A stretch of DNA of 64,000 nucleotides from Streptomyces sp. H27-C3. Its GTDB lineage: Bacteria; Actinomycetota; Actinomycetes; Streptomycetales; Streptomycetaceae. This document shows, one piece after another, positions 54,301-62,332 of this stretch. Both the position numbers and the translations under genes were made by a program. The stretch spans positions 124,001 to 188,000 of the forward strand of contig NZ_JASITA010000001.1 in NCBI RefSeq assembly GCF_030063415.1. Direction: 5' to 3'. Every line of letters begins with the position of its first letter. Position 1 is the stretch's first letter. Below the pieces are notes generated by a model that was not told the DNA's origin, did no database searches, and saw only the letters and a list, made by a program, of their open reading frames with translations.

Positions 54301-55091
54301 TCCTCGCCTCCGCGAGCGCCGACCGCACCGTCAAGGTCTGGGACGCCCGCCGCCGCACGCTCCTCGCCACCCTCACCGGGCACAGCGGTTCGGTCTTCGG
54401 CGTGGCCTTCTCCCCCGACGGACGACTCCTCGCCTCCGCGAGCGCCGACCGCACCGTCAAGGTCTGGGACGCCCGCCGCCGTACCCTCCTCACCACCCTC
54501 ACCGGGCATCAGGACTTCGCCAACACCGTCGTCTTCAGCCCCGACGGCCGGACACTGGCCTCCGGCGGCGACGATCTGGCCGTGCGGCTGTGGGACGTGC
54601 GGGAACGCCGGGTGCGGTCCGTCCTGCGGGGCCATACGGGTTCCGTGCGCGGTCTGGCGTACCGCCCCGACGGCCGCATACTCGCCAGCAGCGGCAACGA
54701 CGGCACCGTCCGTCTCTGGAACACCACGGGCCGCCGGCCCCTCGCGACGCTCACCGGGCACAGCGGCGCGGTGCGCGCGGTCGCCTTCGATCCGGGCGGG
54801 CGGACGCTGGCGAGCAGTGGCAGCGACGGCACGGTGCGGCTCTGGGACACCGCGCGCCGCCGGCTCACCGCCACCCTGTCGGGGCACACCGGTGCGGTCT
54901 GGGGCGTGGTCTTCGATCCGCGCACGCGCACGTGGGTGAGCAGCAGCAACGACGGCACGGTGCGTTTGTGGAGCGTCGACGTACGGCGACGCGGTACGCA
55001 CATCTGCGACCTGACCGGTGACGTGGACGCCGAGTTCTGGAAGCGGCTGATCCCCGACCGGCGCCAGCGGCCGGGGTGTGCCGCTTTCTGA
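51324..55091 (+). CDS. HTH-nSTAND NTPase-WD40 protein with 14 blades
   Basis: 1255 aa from ATG 51324 (GTG 51315 adds three residues). Order: XRE-type HTH about 5-60 (LRRLRGERGISLTALARSIHYSKGYLSKIENG); short linker with CPYRGLAAFGPADAQWFFGRE, typical of nSTAND1; NTPase P-loop SSGAGKSSLLRAGL about 135 and Walker B LMLLVDQFEE about 225; STAND helical part; one membrane span about 560-580 (LLVTLAALLVVAVATGAL); then 14 WD40 repeats, about residues 640-1240, that would form two seven-bladed propellers. It is likely a signalling or conflict protein that switches on ligand binding by the propellers. Blades 9 and 10 are nearly identical in DNA. Confidence 0.93.
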   Translation: MDGVRGTCSFGEELRRLRGERGISLTALARSIHYSKGYLSKIENGGKPPTPDVARRCDEVLDAGGALVRLVPDVPAARQAVPSGPVDSVCPYRGLAAFGPADAQWFFGRERATAELVARLAERVGHGPLAVVASSGAGKSSLLRAGLVPALRRGALPGAGSGNWPVVVCTPTADPLKELLRGVSDALGRGLGVSPEALCGQPVLLAETVRPLLAGARLMLLVDQFEETFTLCADEAQRRAFVAALDALATADAQADAQAVVVLGVRADFSGRCLDHPELATVFSHGLFALGPMTGAELRESITLPAERAGLVLEAGLIGLLLRDVGVGGAGPGRPDDLAPASLGALPLLAHALLVTWQQRTGRTLTVAGYERTGGIHGAVARTAEEVFSRLHPPEQEMARRILIRLVQVGDGESGTATRRRASRELLLDQLPDRRGVEAALDAFVRARLMTVDRDAVEITHEALLRAWPRLRGWIETGRAGLLIHQQLAKAAAEWLRERCDPGLLYRGTRLAAAGEWAEQSDGRAALGPAEARFLDAGRAEETGRRRAERRQVRTRRRLLVTLAALLVVAVATGALAFQQRSRAFDERRTAMSQAMAVRSGALASGQPEASILLAAEAYRTAPTTEARGALLSTQAQYFAGRLGAHTGPVNAVAFSPGGGLLASASSDGTVRLWGGAGHRRPVDTLTGHGGAVVAVAFSPDGRLLASAGYDGTVRLWRVADRQPAGTLVGHVGVVRSVSFGLGGRSLVSGGVDRTVRIWDVASRRLRATLRGHGDSVMGVSFARDGQSVASGGADRTVKVWGVARRELQVTLKGHGDGVLGVAFSPDGRSVASGSADRTVRVWDLPRHRVRATLTGHSDDVNAVAYGEDGATVVSTSGDGTAKVWDTASHRVTATLSGHTDYVLGAAVSGSVVATASFDRSVVLWDLGRAALTARPFAEAWQSALSPDGRLLASASVDRTVKVWDVRRRTLLTTLTGHGSSVFGVAFSPDGRLLASASADRTVKVWDARRRTLLATLTGHSGSVFGVAFSPDGRLLASASADRTVKVWDARRRTLLTTLTGHQDFANTVVFSPDGRTLASGGDDLAVRLWDVRERRVRSVLRGHTGSVRGLAYRPDGRILASSGNDGTVRLWNTTGRRPLATLTGHSGAVRAVAFDPGGRTLASSGSDGTVRLWDTARRRLTATLSGHTGAVWGVVFDPRTRTWVSSSNDGTVRLWSVDVRRRGTHICDLTGDVDAEFWKRLIPDRRQRPGCAAF

Positions 55092-55288
55092 CGGTCGTTT
55101 CCCTGGGGGTTTCCCGTTTCCTGTCGCCTCAGGAGACACCAGGGTCCTCGACAGCCCATGCCGCGCGGACCAGGCTTCGAGTGCCGGGCCGAACCTGGCA
55201 TTCCGGACGCGTCCAGCTGTCCGCGACGAGCCGCCGGGCCCGTCCAGCACTTCTGCCGCACCATCTGCACCTCGCTCAAGGAGACCTG

Positions 55289-55662
55289 ATGAACGCACGC
55301 AAGAAGTTCGCCACCGCTCTCGCCGCCTTCGCCCTGACTGCGGGTCTGGTCACTGTCACCGCGCCCGCCACGGCGGCGCCCGCCGGGCCCGCGGCCGAGT
55401 GCGGGGTCCGCTGGACGGCAGGCTCTACTGCGGCAACCGGCAGGGCGCCAAGGGCTACGCACACCGGTCGTACGGCTCGGCCGTGCGCGGCCAGATGAAC
55501 TCGACGTTCAGCTGGTTCGCCTGCTGGGGCCGCGGCGACAGCCACGGGGGCGGCAACAACATCTGGTACTGGACCCAGTTGGACAACGGCCAGTGGGGCA
55601 ACATGCCGGCCGTCGACCTCAGGACCACGGTGGACCCGGCGCCGGGTCTGCGCGAGTGCTGA
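55289..55662 (+). pseudogene. Small secreted protein gene split by a one-base frameshift
   Basis: ATG 55289 with AAGGAG upstream opens a signal peptide (MNARKKFATALAAFALTAGL...TAAPA). After ECG the frame breaks down at a GGGG run (55403-55406). Adding one G restores a sensible continuation PLDGRLYCGNRQGAKGY to the stop at 55662, with W- and C-rich segments SWFACWGRGDSHGGGNNIWYWT and a final C. The repaired protein is about 124 aa with four Cys after the signal. Function unknown; exported. Whether the shift is real or a sequencing error is open. Confidence 0.65.
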
Positions 55663-55696
55663 GCACTCCGGTGGAGTGAACAGGTGCAGTGAAGAG

Positions 55697-55727
55697 GTGG
55701 GCCGCTTCCCGCGCGGGGGCGGCCCAC
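55697..55727 (+). terminator. GC hairpin after secreted protein gene
   Basis: Perfect 9-bp stem GTGGGCCGC/GCGGCCCAC with a 13-nt loop, 35 bp after the stop. No T-run, as is usual in streptomycetes. Confidence 0.6.
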
Positions 55728-55805
55728 AGCCATGCGCCCGGCCGTGAGCGTGAAGTCCTGACGGGACGACCGGACGGGCCCGAAAGCTGTGCGATCTTCC
55801 AGTGT

Positions 55806-55840
55806 GGCGGCCGGGCCCACCCCCGTGGAACCCGGCCGCC
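55806..55840. terminator. Second GC hairpin upstream of XRE gene
   Basis: Perfect 10-bp stem GGCGGCCGGG/CCCGGCCGCC with a 15-nt loop. It may be a backup terminator insulating the downstream operon, or a site within its leader region. Confidence 0.5.
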
Positions 55841-56045
55841 GCCCCAGTGGCCTCGGCCGTGTGGCCAGGGCAGCATATGGCACCTGATCAGCAGAGCAAC
55901 ACTCTGGTGTGACTGGCACTGACTGAAACGTACACCTCAGTTGCGGGCCTGCGTCAACTACAGTTGGGCGGGACCACCACATACCGGGCTCCTCCCACAC
56001 CAGAGTGGACAGCGCGGCGATCATGGCGAGAAGGATGTACTGGAC

Positions 56046-56501
56046 GTGACAGACGAAGCGGGGCACACCTTCGCGCAGCTGCTGGACCACCTCTTCAGGG
56101 AGGTTCATCCGCCCGCCCGCGGGCCGTACACGTACACAGAGGTCGCCGAGGGGATCCAGGAGGCGTCGGGGGGCGAGGGCAAGGGGCTCACCGCGAGCGC
56201 GATCCAGCAGCTGCGCACCGGCGCCAAGAAGAACCCGACGCGGCACACCATCAAAGCGCTCGCCGGCTTCTTCGGTGTGCCCGCGGGCTACTTCTTCGAC
56301 GAGGAGACCGCCGAACGCGCGCGCGCGGAGATCGCCGTCCTGGCCGCCATGCGGGACCAGGGAGTGCGGACCGTGGCGCTGCGGGCCAATGGCCTGAGTA
56401 CGGAGAGCCTTCAGATGCTGTCCGCGGTGATCGAGCAGGCGCGTCGACTGGAGGGCCTGCCGGGAGACACACCGACGAACAACCTCAAATTCGACGACTA
56501 G
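56046..56501 (+). CDS. XRE-type regulator of the ImmA/P450 operon
   Basis: 151 aa from GTG 56046 (AAGGA 10 nt upstream). HTH segment: EVAEGIQEAS...LTASAIQQLRTGAKKNPTRHTIKALAGFFGVPAGYF, followed by a C-terminal dimer-like helix. The unusual long first helix with PPARGPYTYTEVA matches the streptomycete XRE proteins that pair with ImmA/IrrE-type proteins. 167 bp separate it from the metallopeptidase-like gene; a promoter-like sequence lies in that gap. Probably represses or activates the operon. Confidence 0.85.
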   Translation: MTDEAGHTFAQLLDHLFREVHPPARGPYTYTEVAEGIQEASGGEGKGLTASAIQQLRTGAKKNPTRHTIKALAGFFGVPAGYFFDEETAERARAEIAVLAAMRDQGVRTVALRANGLSTESLQMLSAVIEQARRLEGLPGDTPTNNLKFDD

Positions 56502-56544
56502 AGGTCCCCCTTGCCCGGTGTTTCGCCGGGGAGGGCACATTTTT

Positions 56545-56584
56545 TTGAATCGGTCCGAGCAATCGCCTAAGCTTTCGAGCGATT
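56545..56584 (+). promoter_or_regulatory. Promoter-like boxes and inverted repeat upstream of ImmA-type gene
   Basis: TTGAAT (56545-56550) and TAAGCT (56568-56573) are 17 bp apart, right for a sigma-70-like promoter. An inverted repeat AATCGC (56561-56566) / GCGATT (56579-56584) spans the -10 box. It is a natural place for the XRE regulator to bind; inference only. Confidence 0.4.
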
Positions 56585-56668
56585 TGGGGCAAGCTCTTCC
56601 GGATCATCCCCCAGCCGCACCCGGGTTGCGCCCACATGGGTCCAGACCCGAGCGACGTCAGGACGATC

Positions 56669-57196
56669 ATGGACCTTGAGCGGCTCCGCACGGAGTGCGA
56701 GGAGCGCGTGGGAGCATTGCGGCTGCCCCACCGTTTCAACACCCGGCATCTGTGCGATGCCGTGGCGGAGTTGCGCGGCCGTCCGATCATCCTCAGGCCA
56801 CTGAGCACACTCGGCGCGATCGACGCACCGTGCGGGATCCGTCTGGAGACGCCGGAGGCCGACCTCCTCTTCTATGAGGAGGCGACGTCGTCGCTGCACC
56901 AGAATCACATCCTGGCGCACGAGGTGAGTCACATCCTCTGTGACCACCCGGGCAGCCTGGAGCTGGATGCCGAGGCGTTCCACGCAATCGGTTTCAACCC
57001 CACTCTGGTCCAGCGCATGTCGGGCCGGACCAGCTACTCCACCGACGACGAGCGCGAGGCCGAGATGATGGCCACCGTCATCCGCCAGCGGATCTACCGC
57101 GGGCGTGAACTCCCGCCCAGCCGGCCCGCCAAGGGCGCCGAGAGCTGGGAAGCCCTGTTCGCCAAACCACCCAGGAAGGGCCGCCGCCGCCCATGA
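56669..57196 (+). CDS. ImmA/IrrE-type metallopeptidase-like protein
   Basis: 175 aa from ATG 56669, with AGGA five bases upstream; ATG 56636 is possible. The zinc-binding motif HEVSH (in LAHEVSHILCDH) is intact. Family members cleave or sequester cognate XRE repressors (ImmA on ImmR in ICEBs1, IrrE on DdrO). Placed next to an XRE gene, a similar role is plausible. The stop overlaps the start of the membrane protein gene (ATGA). Confidence 0.85.
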   Translation: MDLERLRTECEERVGALRLPHRFNTRHLCDAVAELRGRPIILRPLSTLGAIDAPCGIRLETPEADLLFYEEATSSLHQNHILAHEVSHILCDHPGSLELDAEAFHAIGFNPTLVQRMSGRTSYSTDDEREAEMMATVIRQRIYRGRELPPSRPAKGAESWEALFAKPPRKGRRRP

Positions 57197-58416
57197 TCAG
57201 CCTGCTCTTCTCCGGAGTGGCCATCGTGCTGCTCCTCGCAGCCGTCTACTGGGTTCGCGGACGGGGCGGCCACCGGCCGACCGGCACGTGGGCCATGGCC
57301 GCGCTGCTCGTCTCCTTCGCCCTCGCCTTCGCGTCGTACACACCGCTCCTGGAGAACGCGGCGGAGAGCGTGGTCCCCCACGTGGGCCGGCTGCTCAGCA
57401 ACTCCTTCACGCTGGCCGCCGCGACCTCGGTGCTGGCCTTCATGCTCCAGCTCAATCTGGAGCCAGAAGTCGCCCGGCGGAGCATCCGGCTGCGGGTGCT
57501 CTTCCTCGGTATCGCCGTCACCGGGATGACCGCGCTGTTCGCCGCCGAGGAGATGAACGACCGCTCGCCGAGGATCTACGCGCTCTACGTCCTGATCTAC
57601 ATCTCGTATCTGGGCATCACCGCGAAGGACTTCCTCGTACAGACCTGGAAGCAGTCCAAGCGCTCCCGGCGCACGAGCCAGCGCGTCGGGCTGCGCATGA
57701 CGGCCGTCGGCTGCCTGTTCGCGCTGCTGTACTCGGCGTACAAGGTGTTCGTCATGATCTCGCTGGGGCTCGGGCTCGGCCTCGTCGCGGACCATTCCCG
57801 GTGCTCGTCGCCCCTCGTCCCCGTGCGCTGCCTGTTCAGTGTGACCTCGCCGGCCCTGGCCGTGCTTCTCATCACCCTCGGCCTCACACTCCCCGCTGTG
57901 GCCTGGCCGTTCAGCCAGTTCCTGCGGCGGCGGTGGGAGTCGCGGTCCTTCGCGGCGCTCGGACCGCTCTGGAAGGAGGTCACCGGCGTGACCCCCGAAG
58001 TCGTCCTCGACCCCGCCGACTCCCACGAGGACGATCACGCGGACGACTCGGACTTCGTCCTGCACCGCCGGGTCATCGAGATCAACGACGGCGGGCTCGC
58101 CCTGCGCCCCCACCGCTCCGTGGCAGTCCAGGAGAGCGCGGTGCGGGCCGTCGCCTCGCTCGGTCTCGCGGACACCGCACAGGGCGACGCGATCGTGGAG
58201 GCGGCCGTCCTGTCGGCCGCCGTCCGCGCGAAGGCAGCGGGCGACGAACTGCCCGGCGAGGCCGCCCCGCAGGCTCCCGGCACCGAGTCCCGCGAGGGCA
58301 ACCTCCGGGCCGAGACCGAGTGGCTGCTGCTCGTCGCCCACGCGTACGCGCACGGCGACATCGTGCGTGACGCCGACGGCGCACCGGCCTCCGCGGAAGC
58401 GGGGTCGCGGGCATGA
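57193..58416 (+). CDS. MAB_1171c-type membrane protein
   Basis: 407 aa. The first 245 residues contain about seven hydrophobic helices, beginning MISLLFSGVAIVLLLAAVYWV. The rest is a soluble Ala/Glu-rich tail with PLWKEVTGVTPEV after the last helix. The family is annotated as putative transporter in actinobacteria but the reaction is unknown. It may equally be a sensor. Coupled on both sides (ATGA overlaps), so its amount is tied to those of the peptidase-like protein and the P450. Confidence 0.8.
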   Translation: MISLLFSGVAIVLLLAAVYWVRGRGGHRPTGTWAMAALLVSFALAFASYTPLLENAAESVVPHVGRLLSNSFTLAAATSVLAFMLQLNLEPEVARRSIRLRVLFLGIAVTGMTALFAAEEMNDRSPRIYALYVLIYISYLGITAKDFLVQTWKQSKRSRRTSQRVGLRMTAVGCLFALLYSAYKVFVMISLGLGLGLVADHSRCSSPLVPVRCLFSVTSPALAVLLITLGLTLPAVAWPFSQFLRRRWESRSFAALGPLWKEVTGVTPEVVLDPADSHEDDHADDSDFVLHRRVIEINDGGLALRPHRSVAVQESAVRAVASLGLADTAQGDAIVEAAVLSAAVRAKAAGDELPGEAAPQAPGTESREGNLRAETEWLLLVAHAYAHGDIVRDADGAPASAEAGSRA

Positions 58417-59594
58417 GCGACCCTTTGCAGGACCCGCGGTTCTTCGCCGATCCGTACCCGATGTACGCGAAGCTGCGCGGCGCGGCCCCGGTACAGAGGG
58501 TCCCCACCGGCTCCGGGGGGCGGTACAGCTATCTGGTCACCGGCCACGCGGAGGCCCGCGAGGCCTTCGCCGACCCCCGGCTTTCGAAGAACACCGCACG
58601 ATTCTTCGCCGGTCAGCCGTCGCGGCGCGACATCCATCCGGCCGTCTCCCAGAGCATGCTGGCCACCGACCCGCCGGAACACGCTCGGCTGCGGGGCCTT
58701 GTGACGAAGGCGTTTACCACGGGGGCCGTCGCGCGGCTGCGCCCGTACATCACCGGCCTCGTCGACACGATGCTCGACGACTGGCCGCGGAACGGGAGGC
58801 CAGTCGATCTCGTGGCGAGCCTCGCGGTGCCGCTGCCGGTGACTGTCATCTGCCAGTTGCTCGGAGTCCCGGAGGCGGACCGGGGGCGCGTGCGCGAGTG
58901 GTCGAGCGAACTCTTCGCCGCGGGGGAACCGCAGCGGGCCGACGCGGCCTCGCACGCCATCGCCGACTGTATGACCGATCTGATCGCGGCCAAGCGTGGC
59001 AGGCCCGGGGACGGCCTGATCGACGACCTCATCGCCGTGCGGGACGGCGACGACCGGCTGTCCGAGGCGGAGCTCGTCTCGCTCGCCGTGCTCCTCCTGG
59101 TGGCCGGTCACGAGACCACCACCAACCTCATCGGCAACGCGGCGCTGGCCCTGGTGCAGCACCCGGACTCGCTCAAGCAGCTGAGCGAGGACCCTGAATT
59201 GCTCGGCGGCGCCATCGACGAGTTGCTGCGCTTCGACTCCCCCGTGGGCATCGCCACGTTCCGCTACAGCACCGAGGCACTCACACTCGGCGGCACCGAG
59301 ATCCCTGCTGGCGTCCCGGTGCTCATCGCGCCCGGTGCGGCCAACCGCGACCCCGCCCGCTTCACCGAGCCCGACCGGCTCGACCTGGACCGGGACAGCA
59401 AGGCGCATCTCGCCTTCGGCCACGGCATCCACCGCTGCGTGGGCGCGCCCCTGGCGCGTGCCGAGGCCGAGATCGCGCTCCGGGCGCTCATCACGCGTTT
59501 CCCGGAGGCCCGCCCGGCGGTCCCCGCCGAGGAACTCCGTTGGCGTCACACCCGGTTGATGCGGGGCCTGGAGTCCCTGCCACTGCTGGTGTGA
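58413..59594 (+). CDS. Cytochrome P450 (second, in XRE/ImmA operon)
   Basis: 393 aa. I-helix AGHETTT, K-helix DELLR (in IDELLRF), heme loop FGHGIHRCVGAPLAR. Close to the CYP105/107-type soluble P450s. ATG overlaps the membrane protein stop. No ferredoxin or reductase gene nearby. Because it lies in an operon with a regulator, a peptidase-like protein and a membrane protein, it probably modifies a small molecule sensed or exported by that system. No substrate can be read. Confidence 0.9.
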   Translation: MSDPLQDPRFFADPYPMYAKLRGAAPVQRVPTGSGGRYSYLVTGHAEAREAFADPRLSKNTARFFAGQPSRRDIHPAVSQSMLATDPPEHARLRGLVTKAFTTGAVARLRPYITGLVDTMLDDWPRNGRPVDLVASLAVPLPVTVICQLLGVPEADRGRVREWSSELFAAGEPQRADAASHAIADCMTDLIAAKRGRPGDGLIDDLIAVRDGDDRLSEAELVSLAVLLLVAGHETTTNLIGNAALALVQHPDSLKQLSEDPELLGGAIDELLRFDSPVGIATFRYSTEALTLGGTEIPAGVPVLIAPGAANRDPARFTEPDRLDLDRDSKAHLAFGHGIHRCVGAPLARAEAEIALRALITRFPEARPAVPAEELRWRHTRLMRGLESLPLLV

Positions 59595-59648
59595 CGACGG
59601 CCGCCCGCGCGTGCGTTGTCGACTTGGTCGTATCCCCGTCTGGCGGGC

Positions 59649-59885
59649 ATGATCATCGGGTTGTTCTCGCAGCCGGAAGGGCCGTTCGTGGACACCCTCT
59701 CCTACAAGGGTTTCCGCTACCCGCCGGAGATCATCAGCCACTGCGTGTGGCTGTACCACCGCTTCGCGCTCAGTTTCCGTCAGGTGCGGGAGTTGATGCT
59801 GGAGCGCGGCCTCGTCCTGTCGTACGAGACGGTCCGTCAGCGGACCCAGAAGTTCGGTCCCCACTACCCGGCCACCCTGCGCTTC
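59649..59885 (+). mobile_element. Truncated IS6-type transposase fragment
   Basis: About 75 residues reading SYKGFRYPPEIISHCVWLYHRF, then ELMLERG and SYETVRQRTQKFGPHYPATL, the N-terminal HTH part of IS6-family transposases. The DDE catalytic domain is missing; similarity ends at about 59885, where minus-strand similarity to another gene begins. No terminal inverted repeats found. A remnant only. Confidence 0.7.
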
Positions 59886-59914
59886 ACCACCTGGAAACAC
59901 ATCATCACCGGCGC

Positions 59915-60257
59915 CGGCCTGCCCGGGGGCGCGGTAGCCGCACTGCAGGGCGTCGCGCGCGAGGAACGCCGCCTGGAGCGGATGCAGTTGTTTCGCCGTC
60001 GGCCAGGCCCTCGACGGTGGTGACCGTGGCGCCGTCGTGCGCGACGGCCAGCAGCAGGCAGCTGTTCTGGCGCCGCCCGTCGACGATGGCCGTGCAGGCG
60101 CCGCACTGGCCGTGGTCGCAGCCCTATCTTGGCGCCGGTGAGGTCCAGGTGCCCCCGGAGCGCGTCGAGGACGGTCGCGCGGTGATCGAGGTCGATGGTG
60201 TGTGCGGTGCCGTTGACATCCAGGGTGACCGGGGGACCGGGTCGTGTCCTCGGTCAC
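59915..60257 (-). pseudogene. Decayed 2Fe-2S small subunit of a xanthine/CO dehydrogenase-type enzyme
   Basis: On the minus strand, pieces in different frames add up to a CoxS/XdhA-type subunit: VTLDVNGTAHTIDLDHRATVLDALR; then CDHGQCGACTAIVDGRR, the first cluster's cysteines; then LHPLQAAFLARDALQCGYRAPGQ, where CGYC has become CGYR. At least two frame changes, and the C-terminus is cut at the IS6 fragment. Non-functional. No large subunit genes adjacent. Confidence 0.75.
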
Positions 60258-60336
60258 CCTCTACGGGCTGGTGTGCTGCACGGTTGTCGCGCCTCTCCGG
60301 TGGGGGTGCCGTGGATGCCGTCCGATTGCGGGGGCG

Positions 60337-61740
60337 TCACCCGCCCGGTTCGGCGGCGTGCCACACGGTGGTGATGTTGCAGAACTCGCGGATGCCGTGG
60401 CCCGCGAGTTCACGCCCGTAGCCGGACCGTTTGACACCGCCGAAGGGCAGCGCCGGGTGGGAGGCCGTCATGCCGTTGAAGAAAACACCGCCCGCCTCGA
60501 TGTCGCGTACGAACCGCTGGACGTCCTCGTCGCTGCGGGTCCACACGTTCGAGCTGAGCCCGAAGGGGGTGTCGTTGGCCAGCGCCACGGCCTCGTCCAG
60601 GTCCGCGACCCGGTAGACGGTCGCGACCGGGCCGAACGCCTCTTCGTGATGGATGCGCATGTCGGAGGTGACTCCGGCCAGGACCGTCGGGGTGTAGTAC
60701 CAGCCGGCGTCCAGGCCCTTGGGCCGTCCGCCGCCGCACAGGGCCCGCGCGCCCCGGTGCACGGCGTCGTCGACGAGCTCCTCCAGGTCGGCCCGGCCCT
60801 GTTCGCTGGCCAGTGGGCCGACGTCGGTGGACTCCTCCATGGGGTCGCCCACCGCGAGGGCGGCCATACCGGCGGTGAAGCGCTCGACGAAGGCGTCGTA
60901 GACGTCCGTGTGGACGATGAAGCGCTTGGCCGCGATGCACGACTGCCCGTTGTTCTGCACCCGGGCCGTGACCGCGGTCTTCGCGGCCCGCTCGACGTCC
61001 GCGGACGCCATCACCACGTACGGGTCGCTGCCGCCCAGCTCCAAGACGGTCTTCTTGACCTCGTCGCCCGCGATGGACGCGACCGAGCGGCCTGCCGGTT
61101 CGCTGCCGGTGAGTGTCACGGCGGCGACCCTGCGGTCGCGCAGGATGCCTTCGATCGCGTCGGAGCCGACGAGGAGTGTCTGGAAGCAGCCCTCGGGGAA
61201 GCCGGCCCGCTTGAAGAGGTCCGCCAGGTAGAGGGCGGTCTGCGGCACGTTCGACGCGTGCTTGAGCAGGCCGACGTTGCCTGCCATGAGGGCGGGCGCG
61301 GCGAAGCGTACGACCTGCCAGAGCGGGAAGTTCCACGGCATCACGGCCAGGACCACGCCGATGGGGCGGTAGTGGACGCTCGCCCTGGAGGCACCGGCGT
61401 CCTTGGCCTCGTCGTCCGACGGGTACTCGTCGGCCAGCAGCTCCGCGGCGTTCGCGGCGTACCAGCGCATCGCCTTCGCGCACTTCGCCGCCTCCGCGCG
61501 GGCGGCCGCCACGGGCTTGCCCATTTCGGTGGTCATGGTGCGGGCGATGTCCTGCTGATCCTGCTCGAGCAGGTCGGCGGCGCGGCCGAGCAGCCGGGCC
61601 CGTTCGGCGAAATCGGTGGTGCGGTACTGCTGGAAGGTCGCAGCGGCGACCGCGAGGCGGCGCTCGATCTCCTCGGCCCCCAGCGCTTCGAACGTTTTGA
61701 GTGTCTCGCCGTTCGCGGGATTCACTGTGGCGATGGGCAT
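60337..61740 (-). CDS. Succinate-semialdehyde dehydrogenase (NADP), GabD type
   Basis: 467 aa from ATG 61740, with GGAGGA upstream. Catalytic Cys in NNGQSCIAAKR, Glu in LELGGSDP, and the cofactor loop LTGSEPAGRS are the signature of GabD/GabD1-type enzymes. Oxidises succinate semialdehyde to succinate. Intact, although surrounded by debris. No GABA transaminase nearby. Confidence 0.88.
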   Translation of the reverse strand: MPIATVNPANGETLKTFEALGAEEIERRLAVAAATFQQYRTTDFAERARLLGRAADLLEQDQQDIARTMTTEMGKPVAAARAEAAKCAKAMRWYAANAAELLADEYPSDDEAKDAGASRASVHYRPIGVVLAVMPWNFPLWQVVRFAAPALMAGNVGLLKHASNVPQTALYLADLFKRAGFPEGCFQTLLVGSDAIEGILRDRRVAAVTLTGSEPAGRSVASIAGDEVKKTVLELGGSDPYVVMASADVERAAKTAVTARVQNNGQSCIAAKRFIVHTDVYDAFVERFTAGMAALAVGDPMEESTDVGPLASEQGRADLEELVDDAVHRGARALCGGGRPKGLDAGWYYTPTVLAGVTSDMRIHHEEAFGPVATVYRVADLDEAVALANDTPFGLSSNVWTRSDEDVQRFVRDIEAGGVFFNGMTASHPALPFGGVKRSGYGRELAGHGIREFCNITTVWHAAEPGG

Positions 61741-61920
61741 GGGGGTGTCCTCCTAGAGCTCGCTCCCTCGACCCTGCCGCGCCCCGGGCCGCCCCGCAAC
61801 GCGGACGCGTCGCGTACCCGGGAACGGCCCCGGTACCCGCCGGACCCGCCGACACGTGCCGCCGAGATGTACTCCCGCTGCCGTAGGCGCCGGGGTGGTG
61901 CGTCTCATAGCGTGAGAGCC

Positions 61921-62160
61921 GTGAAGCGCGTGACAGCTCTTGACCGCCTGCCCGGACGCCTCTCGGAGCGTCTGCGGGCGCTGCCTCCGCGGGCCAAGGA
62001 TCTGCTGGTGGTGGCGGTGGTCGGCCTGTTCACCGCATCCGACGCCGCGGTGAACGAACCGGCTACCGGCAGGCAGACCCGCTGACCTGGCTGCTGCTCG
62101 CGCTGGTGTGGCGGCGAGCCGTCCGGTGCCGGTGGCGCTGGTGGCCGAGTTCTGGGCGGC
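61921..62160 (+). pseudogene. Probable remnant of a sensor-histidine-kinase N-terminal membrane region
   Basis: GTG 61921 begins a protein-like frame ending at TGA 62083 (LPPRAKDLLVVAVVGLFTASDAAVNEP). A shift of frame continues it as YRQADPLTWLLLALV and then VPVALVAEFWAAAA. The pattern recalls the membrane sensor part of streptomycete kinases, but no DHp or ATPase region follows. Identity moderately uncertain; certainly not intact. Confidence 0.4.
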
Positions 62161-62168
62161 GGCCGCGA

Positions 62169-62222
62169 TGACCGGAACTCCGCCGATCGAGCCTGCCGTG
62201 ACAGGAACTCCGCCGATCGACC
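62169..62222. repeat. Two copies of a 24-bp direct repeat
   Basis: The segment ggaactccgccgatcga occurs twice 30 bp apart within the debris after the kinase remnant. No coding meaning seen. Confidence 0.7.
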
Positions 62223-62269
62223 CTCTCGACGACGATCCGGAGCACCGGGTCGTCACCTTCCTGCGGCGC

Positions 62270-62315
62270 GGCCGAATGCCTCCCGGTCCGCTCGGCGGAC
62301 GGGAGGCATTCGGCC
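62270..62315 (-). terminator. Long near-perfect hairpin after DUF6381 gene
   Basis: Stem of about 21 bp with one unpaired base and a 3-nt loop; the arms begin GGCCGAATGCCTCCC. It lies 18 bp past the DUF6381 stop on the minus strand, and may also stop transcription from the other side. Confidence 0.75.
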
Positions 62316-62332
62316 GTGAACAGCCGGGTGTG

